Positions 24,901 through 37,900 of a DNA stretch of 64,000 bases are shown here, in pieces. Below the pieces are notes generated by a model. That model was not told the DNA's origin. It worked only from the letters and a program-made list of their open reading frames with translations, and ran no database searches. A program made the position numbers and the translations under genes. The stretch's first letter is position 1. Each line of letters begins with the position of its first letter. Location of the stretch: the NCBI GenBank assembly GCA_002633005.1, contig NMRA01000458.1:62001-126000 (forward strand), read 5' to 3'. Source of the stretch: Phoronis australis. Lineage: Eukaryota; Phoronida; Phoronidae.

Positions 24901-25025
24901 CCTTCACCAATCACCGTCTTCCCCCGAACTAAAAACAGCGGTCTTGGCGTGATTGTCACGGGTGTGCTTGACTGTGGCACCCGCGAGTGATGAATGCGAG
25001 TCGAAGATTTTTGCCCAACATTCAT
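21973..25025 (-). CDS. Two-exon gene, 464 aa, function unknown
   Basis: Exon 1 25025-24245 (781 nt) ends at ACAG|GTAAAG, phase 1. Exon 2 22586-21973 (614 nt) begins after TTCTTACAG and ends at a TAG. Together 465 codons with no frame break; the junction gives KTGNPVSSEKD. Residues 1-260 are basic, rich in Ser, Thr, Pro, Lys and Arg. The C-terminal 100 residues are acidic (EYLEEEEIPEW). No signal peptide, membrane segment or zinc motif. I do not recognise the family. Composition suggests a largely disordered protein, perhaps cytoskeletal or nuclear, but that is inference from composition only. The intron (22587-24244) holds a MITE, a SINE-like copy and an inverted repeat. An upstream 5' UTR exon is possible. 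Confidence 0.7.
22910..23053. repeat. MITE, family A copy 1
   Basis: 144 bp with terminal inverted repeats CCAGGGTAAAGTTCAGTA and TACTGAACTTTACCCGG. The interior (GCTAGGTCCTCGCC, AGCAAGACTGCGAGATTA) is matched in reverse orientation by 40672-40801. Sits in the intron of the 464-aa gene. Confidence 0.75.
23678..23880 (+). repeat. tRNA-derived SINE-like copy
   Basis: A-box-like TGGCCTAGTGGTGAG at 23678-23692 and a degenerate B box GGATCAACCCC at 23722-23732, the right distance for a tRNA head, followed by an unrelated body. No cloverleaf good enough for a working tRNA. The 3' limit is approximate. Confidence 0.5.
23972..24047. repeat. Short inverted repeat (MITE-like hairpin)
   Basis: 24-base arms at 23972-23995 and 24024-24047 with two mismatches (outer ends ACGTGCC / GGCACGT, inner TTGAGAACCAG / CTGGTTCTCAA) around a 28-base loop. 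GATCGAG also lies just outside both arms. Lies in the intron of the 464-aa gene. Confidence 0.75.
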
Positions 25026-28000
25026 GCTGCCTCCTTACATGGAATGCACGTCAGAAGCTTAAAATGCATTCATCAGTTTTACGAGTACCACCACTCGAAA
25101 GTACGTGACTTATCCAGGTGCCGTTTACAAAAATGCCAGTTAGTGACAGTGCACTTCCGGTGCCTCAGATACGGACACAGTGAACTGATCCGTCACTAGC
25201 GACACTCTTTCGCGTTCAACTCAGGAGTTGAAACAACAGGTTCCAGTGCTAACGTCATCTCTGAACTCATTCGGAGAAAATCTTGTAATTTCCGTCGGCG
25301 AATTGACTGAAGTTCTGGAAACTTCTCCAATTTCCTGACCACCTCTGCATGAAATGCCTGTTGCTTGTTCGAATGTTCCTATCATACGCTACCGTCTAGT
25401 TGAAGTCATTCTTTTAAAAGCTGCATGTATCTTGCAAATGGCACAGTTTTCCACAATGTTAATGTCGAGTCATTAACTCCAGTAAAGCTTAATATCCTTG
25501 CAACAAAACGTCTGGTGAAAAGAGCCACTCAAGCGGCCGGGTTAATCTTAGCAACGAGATTCTAATGCCTCCCATTTATTGACAGTGTGGTTTCATTTGA
25601 TACGATATTTGTTGTGATTTCTACGAGTTGTGTACTTTTGATGAAAAGAATTTTGCACAAAGAACACAACCATCTCGCTGTTCAAATACGAGTGAGACGA
25701 TGCGAACACTAGAAATAGTGGCCCATGCGGGGAATGTTTGACAACATGAAGGTACCGGTAAATGCAGTCTGGTTGATACAGGCTATTTCGACATCGATGC
25801 GTGTTCACAAGTTGTTGTCACTGCTTAAATAACTTTAGTAAACTGATTTGCCTTCAGAACATCATTTCTCAAGTCATGCCGTAGCTGTAATAAGGAACAG
25901 CTTACCAGCCTTATGCCGAAAAGAAATGTTCGCATTACTCCCCTAAAACAGTATGCCGGCGGCGTATGATCTTTCTGATGTGTCCGAATGCAGCCCCCTC
26001 CCAGAGGTCTGTTTCATGAAAAGTGACTTAAGACTGATAGAAATTTGTTCTTACGCTCCACGTAACAATTTCTAAAAAATTGACTCGCTTTAAAAAATAA
26101 TATTGTATCTGAGAATGTACCCATAACTGAGAACCTTTATTTGCCAACTATGAAGTGAGAGCATAAGAATTGAGTTGTCACTTCCATGAAACTGACCTCA
26201 GATACCAAAAAGAAAATGACGTGACAGACGGCCACTGTAATCCTCACTTCTAGTCCAGGCCAAAAGGCGGCGAGATGTGCGCCGAGATATGTAACGCGTT
26301 ATGTTGGAGGTAAATGTTTTCTTATGGTACAACAATAGGCCCATAAGTCGAAATTAAACGGCTTGAATTTAATTTTAGTTAATTTACTGCGGCTATGTGT
26401 CAGTAATGAGCGGGAAAATTACCAGCCACAACAAAATATTGATGAAAAATACTTGAAATGGCGAATCCTGTGACTTGAACCTCTTAATAGTCACATGTTG
26501 TGATTTATTAAACGTTTGAATACTTTCATGTATCCTATTATTGCTATTTTTATTCTCAATTCCCATGTCAACCAGCTCAAAAAGGAATAGCGGTATACCT
26601 GTTGGTGTTTCATTTGAATATTTTTGTTTGATAACTAAGTGTTAACTTTATGTTAGAACAACTTCGAGTCAAATTTCCAATTTATAAACAGCTATTTCAT
26701 ACTTAAAATTTAACGAATTATTTCTTGTTTCCATAAAAGACTGTTGTACAATTGAAATTAATTTGAATGACGTAAATGATATTACAAAAGTCACAAACAG
26801 AAACGAATGTTTAAAGTAGACGATATCTCAAACAATCCTCAATTCATTGGTTACCACGGAAACTGAGGACCGATGAAATCGTAGGAAGAATCCCAACCTG
26901 CCGTGAAACATTAAAACGTGTATAACTTCGCAATTAAATTGCTAAAGATTAAGGTTTTGTTTTCTTATTGCGGACTATTGACCGCTTACATTATGTGATT
27001 CATGACAAACTTCATGTAACATCTCTCCAGGCATTTGTTGTCGCAATTATAAATATTGGTGAGAGTAATAAATGGACGGTTTTGTAAGAAAATCTATCAT
27101 AACTTTAAATACAAAATAAAAGCAGCACATACCATAATCCAACGTTATTACATGCACACAAATATAAACTATGGCTGTGTTTTGAAATTGCAAGGGTGAA
27201 AACAGGCTTTGGTAGACGCTCAATAGTTATGGGTGGGTTTATTGGGCAACCAGCTTCACGTTCACGCATTGTAAACATTTATAAACTCCCCGTCACAATG
27301 CAGAGAAAAGCCATTTCTTAAATTTATGTAACGAAGGTATTGTATGCAGTCAATGAGAACTACTTCATATAAAATTTAGCAGCCCAGTCAATTAATTTAT
27401 AGCACCACATGCGGTGATAGCGAGAGTTGGGACTGCGCCGCCGATTCCCCGTCCGCTTCGAGACTGCAGCAGTCACTGACTCTGGGATTCAAAATGATAT
27501 TTGATCCTAGGTTGGTGCGATTGTTTATTGAAGAAACTTGGTGACTATGAAAAGGTAAAGTGAAGATGATTTATCACTGATGTTGAATGTAAAACATCTT
27601 AAAGACGTAGTGATCTCGTTCATTTGAGATCGAACCCAATTTTGTAGTGCTTCAAAGTCACAAGCGCTCTTGGTCGCTGAATGTTTCACTGCTTTTAATC
27701 ATAACAACTGATGTATTTGTTACAGGACGAATTCCACCAGTTATTTTAATTTGTTTTCCAACAGCACCCATAAACGAACAAAAGATATTTTAATAGCAAT
27801 AGCAGCCACGAAGAATAGGTAGAACTGCGCAACACGATTTTTTACTATTTATACTGCCAGCAGGTTGGAGAAGCAACCTAGTGGCCGCACCAGGCTCATA
27901 ACTACTCCCCCCCAATCAGCTGCGAAGCATGCTACAGAATTAAGGTCCGGACTTCGATCTTGCTCTCCGCAGACGACATCAGAATCTGATCATTGGACTA

Positions 28001-31000
28001 GTGACGGATGCGGCGTGTAATCTTGGGTATGATGCCATCTGCAAAACCTCGGGTGTTTTTGCAGCCTCAAATTATCCCTCGGAGTATCCGGAACACCTCG
28101 GGTATTTTATTTTCTTAGGCTCAAATTCCCCTTCAGAAGTGTTTCTTATATGCGGGTGTGCACAAGTCATGTGGCTCTAAATCAGGAATAAGCAGAGATA
28201 TTTGTGTGATACCAGGTTTAAAGGAAGATCCACAAATTAGTATCATTGCAGAATGGAACCACTATACCTCTGCAAAAGCCACCAGACGCACTGCCGCTGA
28301 ACTAAATCCAACAGCAGGGCTATTTAAAAGATGACTGTAATAAAAATAATGCAGCAGTTAACTAATCCTAACATATAAATAAAACTCACATTTCCCTGAG
28401 TTGCGCGCCAAACAAAAGCTGATTCATATTTATTGTAAAAACACCGTAATCCTGACGGCGATCGCTGATTGGCTGATATGTCAGTGACCTGTTGATGGGG
28501 CATCGACTGCTTATCACATATTGCTGTGCCAAACTCTGACATTGAGCTGAAAGAATTTACATCACATTTTATCATTGTATCACGGGTTCTCGCTTTTTAC
28601 TATTTGCCATAGTGTTGTTAAAGGTTTGCCATGCTTTTTTGCATGACACCTGGTTGTTCAAACTCTTCGAAAAGGTGTCTTCTAAGGAGAAGGAGGGCAC
28701 CATATAGCCTACCATCGGTTGCTCTAGCCTTGCTGCAAAGCTATATCCCACACCTTTGCACCGATGTGTGTAAAAATTGGACAAATAAAATCTGACATGA
28801 AATTAGTTTCATTATAAACTACACTCTTTCATGAGTAGCCTAACTTATTTACCGATGGTGGATTAAAAATTGGCGTTCTGCCGTTATTCTGCTGATTTGG
28901 CGATTGCGTCATCAGCTGACCTGATCAGTTTCTTTTTCCCCGATTCTTCTATCAACTGTTCTTCGCTGACACTAGGTTGCGTACTTGTCACAACACATTA
29001 TCGGAATGAATTCATGATTTCGTTACAACCTTTTAGAATTACAATGCCACAGATCAAATATTGCTGCTGCAGAACTCTCATATCTCCCAAAAGATGTCGC
29101 AAAAATTTAGGAAATGGCGCGTGCGGTGGCGACGAGTGGGTATTACTTTGTGTTGCTTCGGGCTGAAACAGGTCACACTGGCGACCCGAAATTTCACATT
29201 AAAATTTCTTATTTTAACAGTGAACAACACCACCTGACTGCACGCTAAAATATGACGCTGACTTTTGCTTCACCAATTACGTCACGAGAAGCAGCGCTCC
29301 AAGGGGGTGTATACTGAACTAATTGAACCAATTTATTTGAGTTTCGTTACAAAATATACGTTTACGTTTTGCTGCTGATGGTGAAATTAATCAGCATCTC
29401 ATAGAAAAATATACAAAACTTATTCAGCATAAAATACGGTTTCCTTTTAAGACACCAGTCTAGATTTCAGCCAATGCCTGGCAGACAGCGGTGAGAATTG
29501 GCGATTTGTAATAAAACCACACCAAAATACAGTAGCTTTTGTTTTGTAGCTGTAGTCAAAGCGAATAACTTCAAAGAGCCTGTTCCACCCAACAGTAACC
29601 CCAAAATGCGTTTTCCGGTCGTAGAAATGTTAATGCCTCTTAAAAGAAGAGTAAACGGTACCTCGAGAGACAGGCTCATGGTTCGTGAGTGCTGACGTGG
29701 TTTTAAACTGTCTTTTGGCTAAATACCTTGGCTGTTATAAACGACTTGCTCACGCGCAGATATGAAACCTCTCCCAGGGGAACTTTGATGGTTTGAAAAT
29801 ATCAGAGCTCTTCAGAAATAACAAAATATATGACTCTACTAAAATTCAAGAAATTCACGCACGTAGTCAAAACAAACGCCTTTTGAAAGTCCCATCAATG
29901 ATGCTTTGGTATTAATTAAGAAATTTAAGAGACGTCGTCACACACGTTACCGGGCATTTGACCCGCTTTAATGATTCATGAGAATTGTAACACATCATAA
30001 CATAATATTCAACCACCGTTGCCATAAAGATTTTATTTATACCCGCCTTACATTCTGGCTAAATCGCCATTAATGTGAACGGTCACAATCGTCATTCTTG
30101 CTGGAGCTTTGCTGGAAGTTACCCCAAAACTACCAGCGTTTTCGCTAGTACTTTTGCAGCCAAATTGCTGACTTTGGAGAACACACGCGCCGGTTTAAGG
30201 TGCCTTTGTTCTATCGTTACGTCATCAATTTTCACTTAAAAGTTACTTGGGTGGTGCCAAAACAACCTTACTGCCGGAGAAAATTACTCCTTCGCGGACA
30301 TCTCGTCTGTCTACCCAAAATACAAGCGTTTTCGTAAGTCTTTTAGCCAATGGAAATGCTAAAGTTTTCGTCACTTTCCGCTTTAAATGTAGCATGAATG
30401 TCTTCCCTTACACAAATAAGATATGGTTTCTTGATTTGGAAGAAACTGGCGCATAAAATGACCTCCCGTGAACAAAACAACTTTAGTATTGAGCCTTGCC
30501 TGCCTTCCGTAGACTCATTCGAGCATAAAGCTAATGTGAGAATGTGCTTCGCTTGTAATGCACGGCAATAACTCGAAAGGTCATGAGTAATCTTGCTTAA
30601 AAGCGACTTTTTATGTCCTTATATGGACAAGCGTCGTGCGCCATGTGTCATGAAAATCGACTTTTAAGACTCAAAAAATTTATCCCCGTTACATTCACCA
30701 ATTTAGATTTTTGTCCGCCAGAAGATGCTACTCTGACTAAAATAAAAACATTTTGTAACTTTCAGCCGTGTTTGTGTTTTTGTTACAAACTATTAAGTTT
30801 TCAGTTCAAAGTGGGAGTGGCTTTCTAAAAATTGTATTAAATTTAGTTAAGTTTGAAAATATTTAGAGTTCTGTTGAATGGACAGTACTTGGCCTTTTAA
30901 AGTTTCGACTGAACTAAAATAAAGCAGAAAGATTATACTTAAATCAAAAACTTGGTCTTGTGATCCACAACCACATACTGATTAAATCTCACCTTAGTAA

Positions 31001-31900
31001 AAATACAAAGTCTTTGAGAATATATGAATTACTTCTAGTCACTGAGATAGTTATTTTGCATAAATTAGTTCAAGATTCTAATGTGCTTATAACAACAATG
31101 ATAAACCTTTATTTAGTAACTGTGAAGTGTGTAAGACCAAGATTCTACCTTGAGTATTAAGTTGCTCTTCATGAAATAAAACCCTGCTGTCAAGCAATAA
31201 CGACCTTTCATTCCTCGCAATTGAGCTGTGTTGAAAATCATTGAGCACTCGGGCCTTCGAAACCATACATTTTCTTTTTCTGTGCAGTAGACATAGACTT
31301 GGCGTCAGCGGAACTCTGTTTCCAGAGAAAAACAGGACATTTCGGTTGACGAAATGGTCATTTATTATGACGTAACAAAGGAAATAATACAAAAAATGTA
31401 CATTGCAAGCAAAAACCGCCTATGATGCCTTGTTGGAGCTTTGCATTCACTTTGTGGTTTATATTTTAAGTGGCATCAGAATCCGGATGATATTAAAATC
31501 CTTTAAAGACTTCACCAAAGCTGTTTAAAAGGAATTAACACAGCTTTACCGTAGCAGCGGTCAATATGAAGATAGCATATATGTCTTGTCACCGAATATA
31601 CATGTAAGAGTACAATGCGGATCAACAGATGGTCAGTACCTACGGCTACGGTGCCATGTTTGAATCGGTCGGATATCAATGAATGAATCTTGACTTAATC
31701 ATGTTCTGGCGTAATCTACTGCAGTCACGACAGTCAAACAAGGTATGTTGAAATGTGCAGTGCTCCAACAATGCTCCAAAATAGGTTGTACGAATAATGC
31801 CATCCGATAATATCCATCAAGACAACATGATAGGTCCATGTGCCACTTCGGGCGATCCTTAAATGTTTCAGTTCACAAATGCTAATTTTCTTGATTTCAG
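25026..31900. other. 6.9-kb intergenic stretch between divergent unknown genes
   Basis: No exon I can support. Holds the interspersed repeat at 28763-29130 and a short tandem duplication at about 28045-28140 (CCTCGGGT...CTCAAATT twice). Promoters of the minus-strand gene at 25025 and the plus-strand gene at 31901 must lie in or near it but show no clear core motif. Confidence 0.4.
28763..29130 (+). repeat. Interspersed repeat, copy 1
   Basis: Starts GATGTGTGTAAAAATTGG and ends near GATGTCGCAAAAATTTAGG. Matches 61964-62240 in the same orientation over most of its length with indels, including the blocks ATAAAATCTGACATGAAATT, TTCTGCCGTTATTCTGCTG and GTTTCTTTTT. No coding content seen. Confidence 0.65.
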
Positions 31901-34900
31901 TATTGGTAATAAATGAAAGACCTTCCCAGCAACACGATATGACGTCGGCCATGGACAAGTTGAAAGTTCATGGCGTGAGCCCTTTACCCAGCAAGCACTC
32001 GCTGGCACAGGCAAGTCACTTGACGTCAAAAAGAGGCAACGAAACGTACACCAGTCAGCGTATAAAAGAACAAATAACTAAACTGCTTGACGATGAAATG
32101 GCAAAAGGGACGTATAATCTGCAGGTAAGATATATAAGCACAGAAAACAACGTGGAGGGGTGACTGTGTTTCCAAAGAAACGTGTTCTGATATACCAAAC
32201 CTTGTAAACGAAAATTTTTATCTCATGAATTGAGCGAGACATTTTTCTGCATATCAACCTCGACCTTCGGCCTCGGTAGACACGCGGAATAATGTCTGGT
32301 GAAATATTATTTGATCTACATGTACGCCACTTTTGTTCCTTTTGTGCATAATATCCCATTACGCATGACGAACTACTTGTTTGGTCGGCTTCAAAATCAT
32401 TCAAATTTTGCCACATTTTCATAAGGCTGTTCGATTTAGAAAAAATAGGAAAAAGTAATCGTCAAGTTGCTTCTAATAAAATTGAGTAAGTTTTTTCGTT
32501 TACTGGTGCGCTACATTGTTGCTCCTAACTCACGCGGCGGACATTAAAATCCAAAGCGAGCCTCACTGCGATAAACAAAACGGAAGTTGACATTGCGTGA
32601 GATAAATGGCCGGTCTTTCGAAGCCAACCTGGATATTAAATCTTAAAAATGTGTCGATAATTAACTACAGAGACGTAGAAAAATACGTTAGAGAACACTA
32701 AGTCAATGAACCAAAGAGTTGTCTGAAGAAAGGGTATATTTTTTCGGAAAACTTGGTTCGAATCATAAAAAGTAAATATGACCAAATCGCGGAGATCGCA
32801 GTGTTACGGACTAGGTATTATGGTGAATGCAAGGTTACTTTTCTTCTTGTAAATTGTTGATAATGCTTTCTACACGAACGAGGTCATCTGCTCGTATTGT
32901 TGACGAGTTGAAGATATATTCGATAGTGGTGGCTCATCGCATTTTGCTGTTGTGTGTAATTAGTCACATCTGGTTTAATTTGTTGATCAGAAGTATTAAC
33001 ATCAAGCACAGCCTAGGTCCAGGTGAGGTAGGGACTACCGGGACTAACAGTTGATTTGTCATTGATCTGAAAGAATAATTGATGTTATTAAATATTTTTT
33101 AAATAAATAACTAGGCTGGTAATTGAAAATAAAAATTATTAGACCATCAATTCTGCTTTCTTGGTTTTAATAATTCGTACATTTATTTTATGTGTTAGGT
33201 TTCAAATATCAACGTGGACCAAGTTGAATTTTACAATTAAAACATCTAATTCGTTCGTCGAAGGCATAATCTCGTTTTAGAGCTCAATTTCAGTTAACTG
33301 GACAGAGCAAGCATAGTTATGTTTCTTCAGAGGCCTCGTTCATCCAAGGGGAAAGGTGCCTATGCCTTCTGAGAGGGGAGTCTTTTCGCCGAGTGAGAGG
33401 AAAAATCTACCTCCCGATCACCATCAATAGCATCCCTACACTGTTGCAAGTTCTCATAGGCTCTGTTTCAATTAGCATTTTGTGCTCTTTCTAATTGTCA
33501 CCTGTGTGGTTAGGTGATTTGAAGGGAAATTTTCAATTACTATTGGAACTTTTAGGCCTCGTGAGGGGAATTTAGTGTGATGTTTGAATATTTTTGAGAG
33601 GCCAATAGGGACGAAATTCGGCCACATAATCGAGGGCTTGAGGGCTCTGTCCTTTTTTGGAAAGAAAAAATGCATCATATTTCAACTTGTAGTCATGAAA
33701 ATACAGCCTGGCTGGCCGTAGATTCTCCGGTTGTTGCTATGATGCTCGGCAACCGAGATACGATAAAATATGATATAATTTTTGGAAAACATTTATAAAT
33801 TTTACACGGACATATTTTCCTTCATCGCGGCGTATGACAACGACCAAACGCTTCCGAATCTCAACATCCTTAGGAATTGTAAAACAGGCAGTTGAATGTC
33901 CGTGTTTTTTCTAGTCGTTCGAGCAACGCGGAATACAACTATGCCGATAAGCCAACAGAGCTATCGTAGCGTGCCTCGTTTTGGAACGCGCCTCCTGTCG
34001 GCGTCAATTAGGTCTGTAGGACAATTAACAACTTCCATTTTCAAACTCTTTCCTTTCTTTCCCGCCTATATTATAGCAAGATTCATAATTTCATGACTTT
34101 AGAGTAGCCTTGCTATAAAATACACTTCTCAAATCCTGACGTTGCGGGGCTAGGTTGATGACTGTCTGGTCCCTGCAAAATGTCGTCGTCCTCTGCCGGT
34201 GTTTGTCGATAACAACTGCAAGGCCCTGGATCATGAATCAGAAAATTCAAATCTAACGCCTCCGTGTCTATTCAGAGAGGGGTTCTTGGCTTTAATACAG
34301 AGAGCAGAGAAAGTTCTTGGTTTGAACGTGATGTCAGAGAGGCTGCATGAGGCATTTGAGGTCTTGTTACCCAACGCCTAAACAAGCTAAAGCCCGATTA
34401 TGACTAACCCGTTTTAATCGATTCAAAATTAATACACTGATACGCCGTAAAATGTAACAATTTCGTAAAATGTAACAACGGTTACATTTTAAGTTATTGT
34501 TACATTTTATATAATTGATACAATTTACGGCGAATGCACATGCGGGAAATGTACCATTGTTACGTCCTATTTCATGAGTTTGCATGGTATTTGTCACAAG
34601 GAGGAGAACGGTTCACACACTTAAAGCCTTCTTTCTCCGATTGTTTGAATGAAATTCTATCAAACGTGGCAGTTCGAAATTATAGGTGTGTCCCAATGTG
34701 CTTTCAATTGTTTTTTAACACGAGTAGTTTCTTGGTCTGTCAAAATTGTACATCGCACAGTTTCAACTCCAGACGAAAGGAGTTTCCAGGATCAGGTAAC
34801 AAGTTTTTTCTGCAATCATTTGTTGGCGCTCGCAGGTCATAAACCAATTGTGTACACAGCATTACAGTAAACACAACGACATCATATTTGGCTAATATTT

Positions 34901-37900
34901 ATCGTATTTCTTCGCGAATAAACAACAACAAAAATTTCACGGAGAAGTGAATTTCGGAAGCCAATTTGATAGAAAAAACGCACCCTTTAGTCCATGATAG
35001 TTTGGTTTATTTCAGCTAGTGTTTTATCGTCGTTAATGCAGTAATTGCCCTGTTCCGTACAAAAAAGCAAGACCCAAGTTTCTGATGCCGACAGGTTTTG
35101 TCTACAACCTTAGTTACGAATGGAAATTTCTTAAAGACACTCTGGTGGAATAATTTAAAAGGACGCATTTATTTGCCGGCAGGTTGACAGATTTTGCTTG
35201 TGCAACAGCAAAAGATCACCATTGAGAAGAGTGAAACATTAGTTTAAAAAGTGGCGGCAAAGTAACGTGTTATAGTTTAAAAGCTGAAAGAAATATGATG
35301 TCAAACCTGTCTGAAATTCTGGTGGAAACAACAAGTCAAACTGTGATGCGTATACGTAGCAATGGGAGGTCCAGCTGGGAAAATAGAAAATATTTTGGCA
35401 CTTTGAAAGTGCATGATCATTGTGCTCAAACCGGGTCTAGGTCGATAGTTTAAAGAGGCAATAGTCCAAAAAAGCTGACTGTCGGCCTTTCGGGCTACAC
35501 AAACATGTACCTTCTCTTTCAATTATCTTTTAAGATAAAATATTAATTAAAATTGCTACTTGGTCAATGTTCGTTAGCTCGAATCACATAAAAATAATGA
35601 CAAAGATTGGACATTCTAACACTGATTAATGGACGCGAAGCCACGTGTCTCATGAGGCGCCATTTTTGTGTTGCAACTCGCTGTCAACGACACGCGTCAT
35701 TGTAGGCAGATAAGGGAATTAGGTATATTAAACCTTTTGATACATGGCATAAAAAGCGGATATTAAACATCGCTGACTTCGACGTTAGCAGTTTTTGTTC
35801 CATGCAATCCAGTTTCCTTGAAACCTGGTTCAAATCACTCAGTTGAATCACTGTGTTTTTCTAAGAATATTGGGGTCCGTGCCACATAAAATTGTTGCGT
35901 GTTTTGTATATCCGTTACCAACTATTCTAATGACCCGGTGACCGCAGCCATAGCCTACTATTCGCTAGTTCTCGAAAAATTTCTGCCTCCAGAGTTCAAC
36001 TTAACACAATTTTGAACTTACACATCATCGTGGAACGAGCCCTAGTCCTTTGAAAAGGAATGTTTTCAACAAGTGAAAAAAGTGATTAAGCGGTGGGTAT
36101 TCTCACGTTTAGATTAAGTCGCAAGTAAAAAACTGCGGTCTGAATTCAGCTCTTCGTGGCAAACTACAGAAGGATATAGTTATATTTACAAACAATACCG
36201 TACTTGCCGATAGTTCAGAAATAATCTGAAGTTGGCGCACGTCTAAACAAGATTTTAAATATCAACTTCCTCGTTTCTAAAATGTAGGCATACTCTGCAT
36301 CCACAGCTGTCAAGCCTTTCTCACAATATCATGAAGGCTGAACACAGGAACCTTTTAAAATCCTTTTGAAACAGCACTCGCTGTCCATTACGGGAAGCCC
36401 GGTGAAAAAATTGAACCATAAATGAGATGATTTTAAAGTCTCTGAGGATGATGATGTATTAGCACTTTGGTAAACATGTATTGTGTATATTGCACTGTGT
36501 CCTCAGTAACTAACTTAAATAATAAAAATAATAACAATAATAACAATAATAATAATAAAGATAACGAGTCGTAGTAGTGACAATGGTAGAAGTAGTAACA
36601 GCGGTAATAGTAGTAATAGTTGTAATAGTAGAAATAGTAATGTTATACTAATAAAAATGATAATGGATAGCCAAATTGCTGCAGTGTCAGCCCTGATGGC
36701 ATTCTTATAGAAGAGGTATACGAAAAGTGCCACCCAAAAGCATGTTTTTTTTTCACAGCAAAAAAACTTCCAAAAATGGTGCGATTTTCGACAAAGTACT
36801 ATCTAAAAGTGTGCCCTTTTCTGAATTTCTGGAACAGAACTGTGCGAAATTGTGAATTTTTACACAAAATTAGTCTCTGAATTGGTCACTTTTTGTCCAA
36901 GCCCACTCTCTGAACGGGTAGGTATCCGTATTTTTCGGGCTTCACCCCTCGTCCAAAAATACTCCAGTACCCCCTGGTCGTGTCAGATACCATTTGTCCG
37001 TGATTTTGGTCATTTTCTTTGTAATGTGACGTTGGTTTCGTAAAATGGGACATTTCTCGCATGTGCATTCGACGTAAAATGTAGCAACTTGTTACATTAT
37101 AGGAAAGGCTTAGCAACGTAAAGTGTAACAATGACGTAGTTCTTGCATTTTACGAAATTGTTACATTTTACGGCGTATCAATGCACGTTGGATTGTGACC
37201 GCAATTGTCTCATCCAATACACATTCGGTCGAATAGCGACTCGCTTACTTCAACATTTGACGGCTCCATCAAGCCGTTGCCAAGGAATTCGCTGGATGCT
37301 TTGCGGTGAACAGTGCATGCTTTCTCGTCTACTTGCGTGCAAATCCTGTTAGCGTTAAGAGTTGGCTAATGTGTTAAATCAAGTCCAGTAGTTATGCATT
37401 ATAAATTTTTTGCATCTTTTTATTCACCTGCATGAATGATAATCTCCATCGTCTAATGTAAGTATAATTTAGTCTCAACTACTACTATGTTACAGGCCAC
37501 CAAAGCCCCTCCTGTGGTGCACAAGATGGCGTTCCTGGCCAAGCTGCGAAGCGTCAATTCTGACCTCACCCCAGTTGACACAGGAGGCCTTGATTCGAGC
37601 GACGGCAACAAATTCGTTTTACACGGAAGACGAGTCCAACAGACAGATGATTCGACGTTTGGCAAAAAACAGGAGGTGAACAGAGATCTTCTTGGAAAAT
37701 CGCTTGACAGCAAATCCTTGAAATCCTTGCGTAGTTCAGGAGAGAAAGACGTTGAGGAAAGTTACAGTGTTTCATCCCTGCCAACACTAAATGCCAGTAC
37801 AGCAGCAGGATTCTCCAGGAGTCTTCAGTCATGGGGCCCACATAGTGTAACATCCAAAGGGCAAGATCCTTGTGAACTGGAAATTTTACAAGCTCCCCTC

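Noticed and set aside
34199-34381. 60-codon ORF with a protein-like composition (ALIQRAEKVLGLNV)
   Set aside because: No splice sites fit the surrounding gene and I recognise no family; left unannotated.
36515-36733. Antisense ORF rich in Leu/Ile, resembling a membrane protein
   Set aside because: It is the translation of the trinucleotide microsatellite at 36517-36662.
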